The position numbers were made by a program, and so were the translations under genes. Shown here one piece after another: positions 6,767 through 15,070 of a stretch of 20,511 nucleotides of DNA (the first letter of the stretch is position 1; every line of letters begins with the position of its first letter). Location: contig CAZTKP010000037.1 in the NCBI GenBank assembly GCA_964614215.1, forward strand, positions 1 to 20,511. The letters are read 5' to 3'. Below the pieces are notes generated by a model. The model saw only the letters and a program-made list of their open reading frames with translations. It was not told the origin of the DNA and searched no databases. The DNA is from CAZTKP01 sp964614215 (GTDB lineage Bacteria > UBP6 > UBA1177).

Positions 6767-9652
6767 ATGAAATTCTCTATTCTGAGAAAAGTTGCTATTC
6801 TGTTTGTGTTGTTCCTTACGTTGAATCTTGTCGGTGAAACTCTTGTGGTAATGGATATTAACGACCGTACAGGCAAGATACATCCGGATGTCATAAAGGG
6901 TTCAAAGGAATATGTTATTCAGCTCTTAACCAGCATGGGAAAGTACAGCGTTATTCCTGACAGTCAAGTGGCAAATGCCAGAAAAAGATCAAAGGAATGG
7001 AAAGCCTGTAACCAGATGGAATGTCAGGTGGAGATAGGAAAGGCGTTCAAGGCGGATATAATTGTTGTGCCTTCAGTTGATTATTTCGCCGGAATTTATA
7101 CTCTCACGGTAAATTATGTCTATGTCGAGGGTAAAAGAAAAACGGAAGCCGGGGCTATAGATTTTAATGGCACGGCGGTTGGAATGAAAAAGGCTATAGA
7201 AGCTGTTATTTCCACTATTCACGGTAAGAAGATCCAACCTCTTAAAGTAACAACAGACACAAATAAACAGTTCCAGAAATATAAGGTCGAGAATTTCAAA
7301 AAGAAGGCTGTAAAGGAATATAAGGTTCCCAATGAACCGTCACTGGTTCCTATTCCGAGAAAGATAGTCTACGGGAAGGTCCAGTTCTCAAGTGCCCAGA
7401 AAGGAATAAAGGCGACTGTTGACGGAGGGACATCCAAAGCTGTTTCTTGTAATTCTCCCTGTACTATTAAAAATCTTGCCCCCGGCACACACTCTGTCAG
7501 ATATGAGCTGCCGGGACACATAACAAAGGACGAAACTCTTGTTGTTAAAGAAAATGTAACTCTGGAAAAGAAAGTATCTCTGATCCCGGTTATCCAGAGA
7601 AAAGAAGAGATAAACAATCAGCTTATCCAGGCATCGAAAGAGGGAAAGCTGAGGCTGGTTAAATCGCTTCTCAATAGCGGAGCTGATGTTAATTATCATG
7701 ATAAGACCGGACTTAGCCCGTATGTAATAGCTGCTTTAAGCGGAAATAAGGAGCTGGCCGGGTATCTCAAGGGACGTGGAGCAAGATTTTCATCTGTTGA
7801 GGTCGGAACGCTGATGCTTGTCGCTGTTGAAAAGGATGACCAGTGGCTGGCCGGGCTGATAAAGAAGAACGGAACAAATCTTAACCTTACATACGACAAC
7901 GGACAGAACATCCTCTGGTATGCGGCAAATAAAAAATCCTGGGGAGTTTTTGATGTTTTTGCAAAGTCCGGAGTGGATATAAACCATAAGGATAATTCAG
8001 GCCAGACGATCTTTACCTGGGCATTGAACAATGGTTATACTCAGGTTGTTGACAGACTTGGAAAGGCGGGGGTTAAAACTTCAGGCGGTGATCTGTCAAA
8101 AATGATGAGACAGGCAGTTTCCACAGAAGACTATGATAAGATAGTCTCACTTCTGAAACTTAGACCGGATCTCAACGGAAAATATGAGGATGGGCTGACG
8201 CTTTTGTGGTATTCCGCTGTCAAGAAAAGAACTGATATAGCCTCGCTCCTTCTTAAAAGCGGAGCACAGGCAAAGATCAAAGACAAGACAGGTCGTTCGC
8301 TCCTGATGTACTGTATCGAGACCAGAAGGTTCGAGATGGCGAGACTCCTTAGACGTTACGGGGGTTCTCTGAAAAACAGTGAGGGGATCTTCCTTCTTCA
8401 GAAAGGTCTTGTCATCGGAGATAGTGATCTTATTCAGCTTCTTGTTGAACTTAACGTAAATATAAACATGAAGTTTAACGACGGTCTCAGTGCACTCTGG
8501 ATAGCTGCATTTACGAATAATAGGGACATGGTCGAGGTTATTGCCGATGCGGGTGCGAACCTCAACATTAAAGATCCTAAAGGCAGAACTGTTCTTATGT
8601 GGTGTGTCGAGAATAACCGCAAAGAGGTGGCAAATATCCTTATCCGTAAAGGTGCGAACGTAAATCTTATGGATAAGCAGAATAGGACTGCACTTATTAA
8701 CGCAGTTATTTCGGATAAACCGAGAATGGTCCACATGCTTGTTAAGAATGGCGCAAAAGTCAATCTCAAGGATAAGGAAGGCAATTCTCCGCTGCTTATT
8801 TCCGTAGCAAGAGGAAATCTGAGTCTTGCAAAACTTTTTGTTGATAACGGAGCAGCTGTCAACACTGCTGATGTGAACGGAAATACTCCGTTAAACATTG
8901 CGCTTTACAAGAATTTTGAGGATATCGTTACGTATCTGATGGAAAAGGACGCCGACATCAATAAGGCTAATAAGAAAGGGGAATCGCCTCTTATTATTGC
9001 TGCTGAAAAAGGAAACTTGAGACTTGTGAAGCTTTTCCTCAGTAAAGGTGCAGAGATAGATCATGCTGACAATGAAGGTCTGACTGCGCTGATCCATGCA
9101 AAGAGAGAGAACAGACGGCAGGTTGTTATGCATCTTTTAAATAACGGTGCTACACTTGATAAAAGGCAGGAACAGGATGAGATGATGGCCTACGGTACAC
9201 TTAACAGTTACCATGATGTTGTTCAGAATCTTGTAGGAAGGAATGTTTCTGTTAACAGAAGGTTCCCTGACGGACTTTTTCCGCTTTATTATGCTACGAG
9301 AAACGGTGACAATAAAATGATGGATATTCTTATCAAGGCCGGTGCCGACCTTGAGGCCCGTGACAGGGACAGCATGACTGTTCTTCTGTATGCGGCGGCT
9401 AAAAGAGAAGAGCATGTCGTGGTCACTCTCGTAAAGATGGGAGCAAACGTTAATGTTACCGATAAGCAGAAAAACACTCCTCTGATAATATCTGCCGGAA
9501 GAGGGTTTGCTGATGCAGTAAAGGTCATGATCTCCAAAGGCGCAGATGTCAATGCTAAGGATTCAAAGGGAAGAACAGCTCTGGTAAGGGCCAAATGGAC
9601 CGGAAACTATCAGATAGTTGATATCCTGAAAAAAGCCGGAGCTTTTGAATAA
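6767..9652 (+). CDS. Large exported PEGA/ankyrin-repeat protein (about 21 ANK repeats)
   Basis: A 961-residue protein with strong GGAGGA (6753-6758) ahead of the ATG. Residues 1-23 form a signal peptide (basic start, then a leucine/valine-rich core), so the product is exported. Residues 25-150 resemble the N-terminal alpha/beta domain of exported myxobacterial-type proteins: LVVMDINDRTGK, then a Cys81-x4-Cys86 pair followed by EIGKAF and ADIIVV. A PEGA-type beta domain follows (about 201-275), with SPCTIKNLAPGTHSVRYELPGH. About 21 ankyrin repeats fill 282-961; consensus units such as KGRTALxxA and KGADVN are clear. Four triplets contain a degenerate repeat, then a 'DG-LWYAA'-type repeat, then a 'KD-G-LMYC'-type repeat. 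Ankyrin repeats usually bind proteins; the ligand is unknown. Its stop is one base from the convergent gene. Confidence 0.9.
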   Translation: MKFSILRKVAILFVLFLTLNLVGETLVVMDINDRTGKIHPDVIKGSKEYVIQLLTSMGKYSVIPDSQVANARKRSKEWKACNQMECQVEIGKAFKADIIVVPSVDYFAGIYTLTVNYVYVEGKRKTEAGAIDFNGTAVGMKKAIEAVISTIHGKKIQPLKVTTDTNKQFQKYKVENFKKKAVKEYKVPNEPSLVPIPRKIVYGKVQFSSAQKGIKATVDGGTSKAVSCNSPCTIKNLAPGTHSVRYELPGHITKDETLVVKENVTLEKKVSLIPVIQRKEEINNQLIQASKEGKLRLVKSLLNSGADVNYHDKTGLSPYVIAALSGNKELAGYLKGRGARFSSVEVGTLMLVAVEKDDQWLAGLIKKNGTNLNLTYDNGQNILWYAANKKSWGVFDVFAKSGVDINHKDNSGQTIFTWALNNGYTQVVDRLGKAGVKTSGGDLSKMMRQAVSTEDYDKIVSLLKLRPDLNGKYEDGLTLLWYSAVKKRTDIASLLLKSGAQAKIKDKTGRSLLMYCIETRRFEMARLLRRYGGSLKNSEGIFLLQKGLVIGDSDLIQLLVELNVNINMKFNDGLSALWIAAFTNNRDMVEVIADAGANLNIKDPKGRTVLMWCVENNRKEVANILIRKGANVNLMDKQNRTALINAVISDKPRMVHMLVKNGAKVNLKDKEGNSPLLISVARGNLSLAKLFVDNGAAVNTADVNGNTPLNIALYKNFEDIVTYLMEKDADINKANKKGESPLIIAAEKGNLRLVKLFLSKGAEIDHADNEGLTALIHAKRENRRQVVMHLLNNGATLDKRQEQDEMMAYGTLNSYHDVVQNLVGRNVSVNRRFPDGLFPLYYATRNGDNKMMDILIKAGADLEARDRDSMTVLLYAAAKREEHVVVTLVKMGANVNVTDKQKNTPLIISAGRGFADAVKVMISKGADVNAKDSKGRTALVRAKWTGNYQIVDILKKAGAFE
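7790..9454 (+). repeat. Three-ankyrin super-repeat inside the PEGA/ANK protein
   Basis: Within the ankyrin array a higher-order unit of about 97 residues recurs at residues 342-439, 440-536, 537-634 and 799-896. Each begins with a degenerate repeat lacking the G-TPL signature. A repeat opening with Asp/Asn-Gly then LW/LYY follows (YDNGQNILWYAA, YEDGLTLLWYSA, FNDGLSALWIAA, FPDGLFPLYYAT), and then a canonical repeat. Ordinary single repeats separate units three and four (residues 635-798). Confidence 0.65.
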
Positions 9653-9653
9653 T

Positions 9654-10535
9654 CTAGAGTCCTGAATTTGTCAGCATAGCAATAATACTCAGAACAGAGA
9701 TCCATATAAGAGACATTTCTTTAAGACCTAAGGTCTGTTTTCTGACGTTTCTGACCGTATAGACAATAAAAAGTGTCGGGATAACCGTTACAATATTGTC
9801 CGAGGCGGTGAGGGGCTTTTCTGTCACATATATTATCATGCTATAGAAGATGACAATAACAAGCAGATTCAGAGCATGAAAATATACCTTTCTCAAATCT
9901 TTAAAATAGCGGTGGACCTCTTTGTGATTTGCCGCCGATAAAAGAATAATGAAAAGGGATGTCATCTGAAGTGAATAGAACTTAGAATCGACAAAGGATG
10001 ATCTGAGAAGAAACAGTGTCGGATGATCGGGATTAACTGCGATCCATGAGAATCCGAGAAGAAGAAATGACCCGTAAAAAGAAAACAGAGAACATAGCAC
10101 GGATCTTTTAATATTTTTTGATAGGAAATATGAGATTCCCAGACTGCCCAGAAGCAGAGCAAGCAGCTCAGGGAACATCGGCCAGTTATACTCATGGCAG
10201 CAAAGCAGTGTGAAAAGATCTTTGAGAACCTGTATGAAACTCTGCGGTTCAACATAGTTCAGAGCCCAGTTGTGTCCTGCAAGATATGAGAAAACAATGG
10301 GAATAAATGTCAGAAGCGAACCTGCGGAGAGTATCCAGAGCCTGTCAGTCTGAACTTTCAGTATTTTTCTGTATCCAATGAAAAAAACAAGAAGAACCGT
10401 GTTAAACCACATAAGCTGATGGATAAAAGTATGGATGGAACATAATCCCATTTCTGCGAATATTCTTAAGGATATAACTATCTCGTAAAAAATCAGAGAT
10501 AGAGGGAAACGATATTTATTCAGCAGATCCTTCAT
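9654..10535 (-). CDS. Polytopic membrane protein of unknown function
   Basis: A 293-residue, very hydrophobic protein with about 7-8 predicted membrane segments, separated by short loops. Examples are residues near 14-30, 43-57, 71-88, 126-139, 146-166, 191-203, 220-240 and 246-262. I recognise no family. The start chosen is ATG 10535, because AAAGGA lies 8 bases upstream of it. A GTG six bases earlier (10541) keeps the same frame but is only 2 bases from that site. It overlaps the end of the upstream 603-residue membrane protein by 20 bases, so the two are almost certainly co-translated and may work together, perhaps as subunits or successive steps in envelope glycan assembly. That role is inferred from context alone. 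Confidence 0.75.
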   Translation of the reverse strand: MKDLLNKYRFPLSLIFYEIVISLRIFAEMGLCSIHTFIHQLMWFNTVLLVFFIGYRKILKVQTDRLWILSAGSLLTFIPIVFSYLAGHNWALNYVEPQSFIQVLKDLFTLLCCHEYNWPMFPELLALLLGSLGISYFLSKNIKRSVLCSLFSFYGSFLLLGFSWIAVNPDHPTLFLLRSSFVDSKFYSLQMTSLFIILLSAANHKEVHRYFKDLRKVYFHALNLLVIVIFYSMIIYVTEKPLTASDNIVTVIPTLFIVYTVRNVRKQTLGLKEMSLIWISVLSIIAMLTNSGL

Positions 10536-12327
10536 CTTCACATTCCTTTATTTTAAAAGCAGAGCTTCCCTTATTTGAATAGACTTTTTCCAGACATGGA
10601 CTGTTTCCCAGAGTCTCCAGACTTAATTTATCTGATCCGATCTTCATCGATGTGTTCCATATCAGGTAGTCCGCTCCCCATTTTCTCATGGTATTCAGTG
10701 CTTCGGGTTCAGGGAGCCTGCTGATTTGGTACTGCCACATAATTCTGGGTGTAGGAAAATATCCGTTGACTCCGTTAACAGAATTTAATTTGTGCCGGAG
10801 CTGCCAGTTCATATAGATTATTTCGCGGTTATATTCAAACAGATCGTCCCATGAATTAACGAACATCCCCAGGTTATCAATTTTGAGAGAGTTTTTGTTC
10901 TTCATGACATAGTTTTCCGGGTTTTCAAAGATCTTATCATCCCAGTTAAGGTATTCGATCTTCATTGATGACGGCAGCTCAACTATAAGTGCATTTGGGT
11001 CTTTTGATCCTATAAAACTGTAAACTTCAGGGACTTTTTCAGTATAGGAAGCATCAAAAGATTTCATGGGAAAAGGAGTGTTTTCAAAAAAGTGAAGAAT
11101 GAACATCCCGGTTATGATTATAGCAGGGAACCTGAATTTTCCTGAGAATTTCTCTGCTGCAAGGGCCGCTCCCACGGCAAGAGCGAACAGAAAGATAAAA
11201 TGTGCTCTTGCTCCTACGCGGAGAAAGTTCAGAATGGGAATTTGATCATAAAGAATATAAAGAGGGGTCGGGAACACTTCTTTCATGTTGAACATAAAGA
11301 CCGGTCCGATGGCGAGAATGATCCCTGTTAGTGCAATTCCACCTATAAACAGACGGTATTTGTTCCATTTACAGAATGAGTACAGAAGAAGTATGAAAGC
11401 TGTAAGACCTGTGAAATTATAATGTCTTACAAAACCCCAGTTCATTGGAATGCCGAGAAATTTTCCAAGGTCGGGGTAGATAAGATTGTCCGGAAGAACT
11501 AAGATCATGTCTGTAAAGTTCAGACTGGCCATTTTTATGGTGTACATCTGTTCAAAAGGAGTAATAAAATCAAGTCTTTTCAGTGTGTAGTAGTGAAATC
11601 CCGCCTGTGGCAGGGATATGGCCAGAAAGATCGCGGAATAAATTAGAAAAGGTACGATAAAAGCCTTGAATATTACTTTTTTCTGAAAGTAGTAGAAGAT
11701 AATGAAAAAAGCTGAGAGGGCAACTAGGTAGAAGAAGATATAGAAGGAGAAGTAGACCTGAAGTCCTCCGAGAATTGCCGAAAGGTAGAGCAGAGGATTC
11801 TTTCTCTCTTTGAACCATCTTGTCAGAAAATGCAGGGACAGTGCGGGGAGAAAGAAAAAGATGATTATTGAATCATCAATATGCGCAAAGGCCATGTTGC
11901 TGCAGGTAAAAATAAATCCCGCCAGAAGAGATCCTGAAAAAGTTCTGGTGAAATTTCCGGCAAAAATAAAAACGGCAAGTCCGGTAAGAGAAAATATCAA
12001 TGTGATGTAGATGTAGTTAGTCCAGTGATCGGCAAGCCCCAGACCTCTTATTATCATTATTATTATCTGAATGCCGGGAGCTGATTCGCCGTAGGATAAA
12101 GGATTCGCTGCGGGATACATAGGGATTCCGAACTTTTCTCCCGTAAAAAATGACTTTATCATTTCAAGAGTGTATCCCGGATAGGTCAGCGCAAGCCATG
12201 TGTCGCAGTTACCGGAAACAGCTTTTTTTAATGGGAACTGAAGAAAGAGGAGGGCAAAGAAGGTTAGAAAAAAAACAAATGCACTTAGTTTTTGTCTTTT
12301 TTTTATCTGTTCAACAATCCCTGGCAT
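10516..12327 (-). CDS. GT-C-like polytopic membrane protein (putative glycosyltransferase)
   Basis: A 603-residue protein with roughly 11-12 membrane segments in residues 15-415 and a soluble C-terminal region (about 425-603). The layout resembles GT-C/YfhO-like membrane glycosyltransferases. The first outer loop has an acidic site (GNCDTW, Asp42), followed by a YPAANPLSYGES loop (71-82). A polytopic core contains 'GSLLAGFIF', a YFSFY segment and the late LRVGARAHF motif (369-377), which is typical of this group. The C-terminal domain ends with WGADYLIWN, recalling 'GA.YVL' strands in such proteins. In the family these enzymes move sugars from polyprenyl-phosphate donors on the periplasmic side; the substrate here is unknown. 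The upstream ribosome site is weak (AAGAGAG). A predicted promoter lies just upstream, and the gene overlaps the next membrane-protein gene. Confidence 0.75.
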   Translation of the reverse strand: MPGIVEQIKKRQKLSAFVFFLTFFALLFLQFPLKKAVSGNCDTWLALTYPGYTLEMIKSFFTGEKFGIPMYPAANPLSYGESAPGIQIIIMIIRGLGLADHWTNYIYITLIFSLTGLAVFIFAGNFTRTFSGSLLAGFIFTCSNMAFAHIDDSIIIFFFLPALSLHFLTRWFKERKNPLLYLSAILGGLQVYFSFYIFFYLVALSAFFIIFYYFQKKVIFKAFIVPFLIYSAIFLAISLPQAGFHYYTLKRLDFITPFEQMYTIKMASLNFTDMILVLPDNLIYPDLGKFLGIPMNWGFVRHYNFTGLTAFILLLYSFCKWNKYRLFIGGIALTGIILAIGPVFMFNMKEVFPTPLYILYDQIPILNFLRVGARAHFIFLFALAVGAALAAEKFSGKFRFPAIIITGMFILHFFENTPFPMKSFDASYTEKVPEVYSFIGSKDPNALIVELPSSMKIEYLNWDDKIFENPENYVMKNKNSLKIDNLGMFVNSWDDLFEYNREIIYMNWQLRHKLNSVNGVNGYFPTPRIMWQYQISRLPEPEALNTMRKWGADYLIWNTSMKIGSDKLSLETLGNSPCLEKVYSNKGSSAFKIKECEDEGSAE

Positions 12328-12355
12328 CGACTTGCTCTCTTAATACAGTTGTTTT

Positions 12356-12384
12356 AGTAAAGCACTATCAGAGATTTTAGTCAA
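12356..12384 (-). promoter_or_regulatory. Putative promoter for the membrane-protein pair
   Basis: On the minus strand: TTGACT (-35, 12379-12384), 17-base spacer, TTTACT (-10, 12356-12361). Transcription would begin near 12349, about 20 bases before the start codon at 12327. A run of eight T residues on the same strand runs into the -35 box. Confidence 0.45.
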
Positions 12385-12424
12385 AAAAAACACTTTTATG
12401 CTTGTTGGAGATGTATGAAAAGAG

Positions 12425-14881
12425 TTATTTATCCTGCCATCTTAAGTAAGGATATCCGTTGTTTTTTTCATCATTAATTATCCATATTTTCTCAAAATCC
12501 CAACCTTCAGAAGTGAAAGTGGATTCTGTTTTCATTTCTTCGGTAGTTTTTCCTGTACCGGCACTACTTTCAGTCTGTCCGGAAGATTCTGTATCCCAGA
12601 AACAGTCGGATACGTAACTGTTGCCTCCTCCTGAGAATCCACCTAAATAGTCAAATCCGTCAACACTTCCGGCACTGTAACATCTTTCAACATTGTTGGT
12701 AAATGAGTAGTAAAATCCTCCGGTAAATCCACCAAGCTCGCTTTGTCCTGTAATATTCACAATACTGTAGCTGTCTTTGATATCCACGCCCTTTAACCAG
12801 CCTGTCAAGCCACCTGCATCAAACGTGCCTTCCATGTCCCCTGAACTGTAACACTCGGATATCTCGGATAACTTGGCTTCTCCGATCAAGCCTCCGACGA
12901 TGTATGATCCTTTAGTTGTTCCATCATGGGAACATCTTGATATATCTGAGTTCCTTGCAAATCCTGACAGTCCTCCAACTTTTTCCTCACCGGTAACAGA
13001 GCTTTCACTTTCGCTTTCAGAAATTACAGTGTTGTATATTTCTCCGGAAATTCCGCCGATTATGTAATATCCGGTTGCTTTTCCAGATACTTTTACCTGA
13101 GAAACAGTACTTGTGACAATTTTGCCGGAAAGAATGCCGACATAATTATCGCCAATAATTACAGCGTTCTCAATAGTTATATTTTTAAGAACTGCCTCCT
13201 CGACATATCCGAACAGTCCCGAATAGTTATTAAGCCACCTATCTACCACAAGGCCTTTTATAGAGTAGTGGTTTCCGTTAAAGGACCCTTTAAATTTGTG
13301 CTCTACAGAGCCGATAGGATCCCATCCTCCATCAATTTCTGAAACAAAAAGGGTTAGATCGATATCTTTATTTTGCAGAAAATATTTTTCAGGACAATAT
13401 CTTATGTTGTTGAGACTTTCCGGAGAATCGATGACATACGGGTTGGACTCTGTACCGGTTCCACCGCTGAAAAAGGAATCTTTACATACAGGGGCAACCG
13501 TTTCCAGCAAATAGGGATATCCATGATTTATATTTTCATCAATAGCCCAGATATTTTCAAAATCCCATCCTGATTCTGTATATGTGCCTGAATTTTTCAT
13601 TTCTGAGGTGGTTTTTCCGATTCCACCTCCACTGTAACTAGTTTCAGAGATTTCTGTATCCCAGAAAGAGTTGACAATATTTGAGTGATCTGTAGTTTCA
13701 TTTTCAAAAACTAACCCTCCTGAAGTATCCGGTTTAGAAAATTTTCCGTTAAAGTAGCTGTGAGTTACGTAACCGGCATCAATAAACCCTATTAGTCCGC
13801 CGGACTCCATTTCGTTAACAATATTTGATGAGCTGTAACTGTTAATGACAGAAGACTGGTTTTCCATATTGCCAACTAACCCTCCAATTCTTGTAGCATA
13901 ACCATCAGTGCCGTTGACTTCAGCAGAGCTATAGCTTTTTGAGATAACGGCGTTGTAAATATGTCCGCTTAGTCCCCCTGTATATCCGCCCCCTGACACT
14001 GTTGCAGAACAGTTGCACCCAATAACATGAGTACCGATTCCCAGAGATCCTGTTAATCCTCCGACATACCAGAAGCCGCTTATCTGCCCTGATGTAGATG
14101 TATTTGTGATCACGGTTAATCCGACTCCTCCTGCAAGTATCCCTGCTACGTCTCCTGAAATTATTTCAGCCTCTTCAATTATGGTATTAGAGATTTCGGC
14201 ATAACTTACGGCTCCGAATAATCCTGCCCCGATAATCTCAATGTCATTTATATAAAGATTCCTTATAGCATGACCACGTCCGTTGTATTTACCCATGAAA
14301 TTATCTTCCGGATCTTCGTCTGTGGTAAGGCCTTTGCCTATTGGATCCCATCCTTTACCGTCATTGTATCCCTCGCCGTTTTCAGAGAGAAAATCTTTGA
14401 GGTCGATGTCATTGATCTGGATAAAAGATCCTTCAAGGCAGTTTCTGATATTGTTAAGATCTTCAGGAGTTGATATGTGATACGGACAGTTCAGGGTTCC
14501 CGCTCCTCCGGAAAAAGAAACAAATGGACATAGCGGAGTATCAGTGCACTCAGTGATTAATTCCTCACATGATTCTGACGAATCGTTCCACTCATATTCC
14601 TCTATGCATTCACAGGAGAAGTTGTCGCCTTTTGCCATGCATTTTCCAGTGGAGTTTTTCAGGTTTTCACAAGGGTTAGGATTGCAGGGATCTGTATCAT
14701 AGATATCAGAATCAGGATCAGAATCAGGATCAGAATCAGGATCTCTGTCGTCGTCTTCATTTTTGTCAGGATCTTCAATATCAGAATCCGAGAGTTGTTC
14801 TTCCTCGTTAGTGTTTACTGGATCACATGAAATAACTGTAACAGAAAGAATGCTGATAAATACTAGAATGGTTTTTGTCAT
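12425..14881 (-). CDS. Lipoprotein with acidic linker, EGF-like domain and duplicated GLUG-repeat region
   Basis: An 818-residue lipoprotein. ATG 14881 is chosen because GGAG (14888-14891) lies 6 bases before it; an in-frame GTG at 14893 would add four residues. The signal peptide ends in VISC (lipidated Cys19). A Ser/Asp/Pro/Glu-rich linker follows (about 30-63), including DPDS repeats. An EGF-like six-cysteine module comes next (Cys66, 71, 81, 90, 92, 105). The rest is two homologous halves of about 345 residues each (118-458 and 466-814). Each half opens with SGG-GT, a 'ESLNNIR'-like segment and GWDPIG, continues with many GLUG-type units (VGGLTG, VGGLVG, AGGLTG), and closes with SFWDTE/CFWDTE, GKTT-EM, GWDFE-IW and NGYPYL-type caps. 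GLUG repeats usually belong to surface or adhesin-like proteins and form beta-helices. Surface exposure is inferred. Confidence 0.9.
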   Translation of the reverse strand: MTKTILVFISILSVTVISCDPVNTNEEEQLSDSDIEDPDKNEDDDRDPDSDPDSDPDSDIYDTDPCNPNPCENLKNSTGKCMAKGDNFSCECIEEYEWNDSSESCEELITECTDTPLCPFVSFSGGAGTLNCPYHISTPEDLNNIRNCLEGSFIQINDIDLKDFLSENGEGYNDGKGWDPIGKGLTTDEDPEDNFMGKYNGRGHAIRNLYINDIEIIGAGLFGAVSYAEISNTIIEEAEIISGDVAGILAGGVGLTVITNTSTSGQISGFWYVGGLTGSLGIGTHVIGCNCSATVSGGGYTGGLSGHIYNAVISKSYSSAEVNGTDGYATRIGGLVGNMENQSSVINSYSSSNIVNEMESGGLIGFIDAGYVTHSYFNGKFSKPDTSGGLVFENETTDHSNIVNSFWDTEISETSYSGGGIGKTTSEMKNSGTYTESGWDFENIWAIDENINHGYPYLLETVAPVCKDSFFSGGTGTESNPYVIDSPESLNNIRYCPEKYFLQNKDIDLTLFVSEIDGGWDPIGSVEHKFKGSFNGNHYSIKGLVVDRWLNNYSGLFGYVEEAVLKNITIENAVIIGDNYVGILSGKIVTSTVSQVKVSGKATGYYIIGGISGEIYNTVISESESESSVTGEEKVGGLSGFARNSDISRCSHDGTTKGSYIVGGLIGEAKLSEISECYSSGDMEGTFDAGGLTGWLKGVDIKDSYSIVNITGQSELGGFTGGFYYSFTNNVERCYSAGSVDGFDYLGGFSGGGNSYVSDCFWDTESSGQTESSAGTGKTTEEMKTESTFTSEGWDFEKIWIINDEKNNGYPYLRWQDK
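12440..14530 (-). repeat. Internal duplication of a GLUG beta-helix module
   Basis: The coding region for residues 118-458 (about 13505-14530) and that for residues 466-814 (about 12440-13486) encode homologous modules with the same opening (SGGxGT, NNIR, GWDPIG) and the same closing segment (FWDTE, GKTTxEMK, GWDFExIW, GYPYL). Similarity is clear in protein sequence but imperfect, so the duplication is not recent. Confidence 0.8.
14706..14741. repeat. 12-base tandem repeat (3 copies) coding DPDS units
   Basis: TCAGAATCAGGA is repeated three times without a mismatch (14706-14717, 14718-14729, 14730-14741) and encodes the Asp-Pro-Asp-Ser units of the lipoprotein's linker. As the unit is a multiple of three, copy-number change would lengthen or shorten the tether without breaking the frame. 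Confidence 0.85.
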
Positions 14882-14912
14882 TGCTGGCTCCACTTTAGGT
14901 TTTTACAGGGAT

Positions 14913-14941
14913 AATTTATTTGCTTAAAAAGAGAGAGTCAA
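14913..14941 (-). promoter_or_regulatory. Putative promoter for the GLUG lipoprotein gene
   Basis: On the minus strand: TTGACT (-35, 14936-14941), 17-base spacer, TAAATT (-10, 14913-14918). Transcription would start near 14906, about 25 bases before ATG 14881. It sits in the 189-base region shared with the divergent BACON lipoprotein gene. Confidence 0.5.
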
Positions 14942-15012
14942 ATAAAAAGACAAAATACTGCACTGTAAATTAGCAAATATGGGCAGATATGTTAGATTAT
15001 TGCAAAGCTGTC

Positions 15013-15041
15013 TTGACATAGATTTGTATGCAGCTTAGTAT
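15013..15041 (+). promoter_or_regulatory. Putative promoter for the BACON lipoprotein gene
   Basis: A perfect TTGACA (15013-15018), 17-base spacer and TAGTAT (15036-15041). Transcription would start near 15048, giving a leader of about 23 bases that contains the GGAGG site (15061-15065). The divergent promoter for the GLUG lipoprotein is about 70 bases away. Confidence 0.6.
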
Positions 15042-15070
15042 AGGGGTCAGTATCGATCATGGAGGTGTTT

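Noticed and set aside
8147..8734. Antisense open frame of 195 codons inside the ankyrin gene
   Set aside because: It lies entirely within an ankyrin-coding region with clear signal peptide and ribosome site on the other strand. Its translation shows no domain or start signal, and repeat-biased codons commonly leave such open frames.
12383..12402. Terminator for the GLUG lipoprotein gene at the eight-T run
   Set aside because: The sequence before the T-run can pair over only about four bases and has little GC, so support is too weak to call.
14700..14745. CRISPR-like or other array at the short tandem repeats
   Set aside because: Units are 12 bases, directly abutting, without spacers and inside a coding region; they encode DPDS protein repeats.
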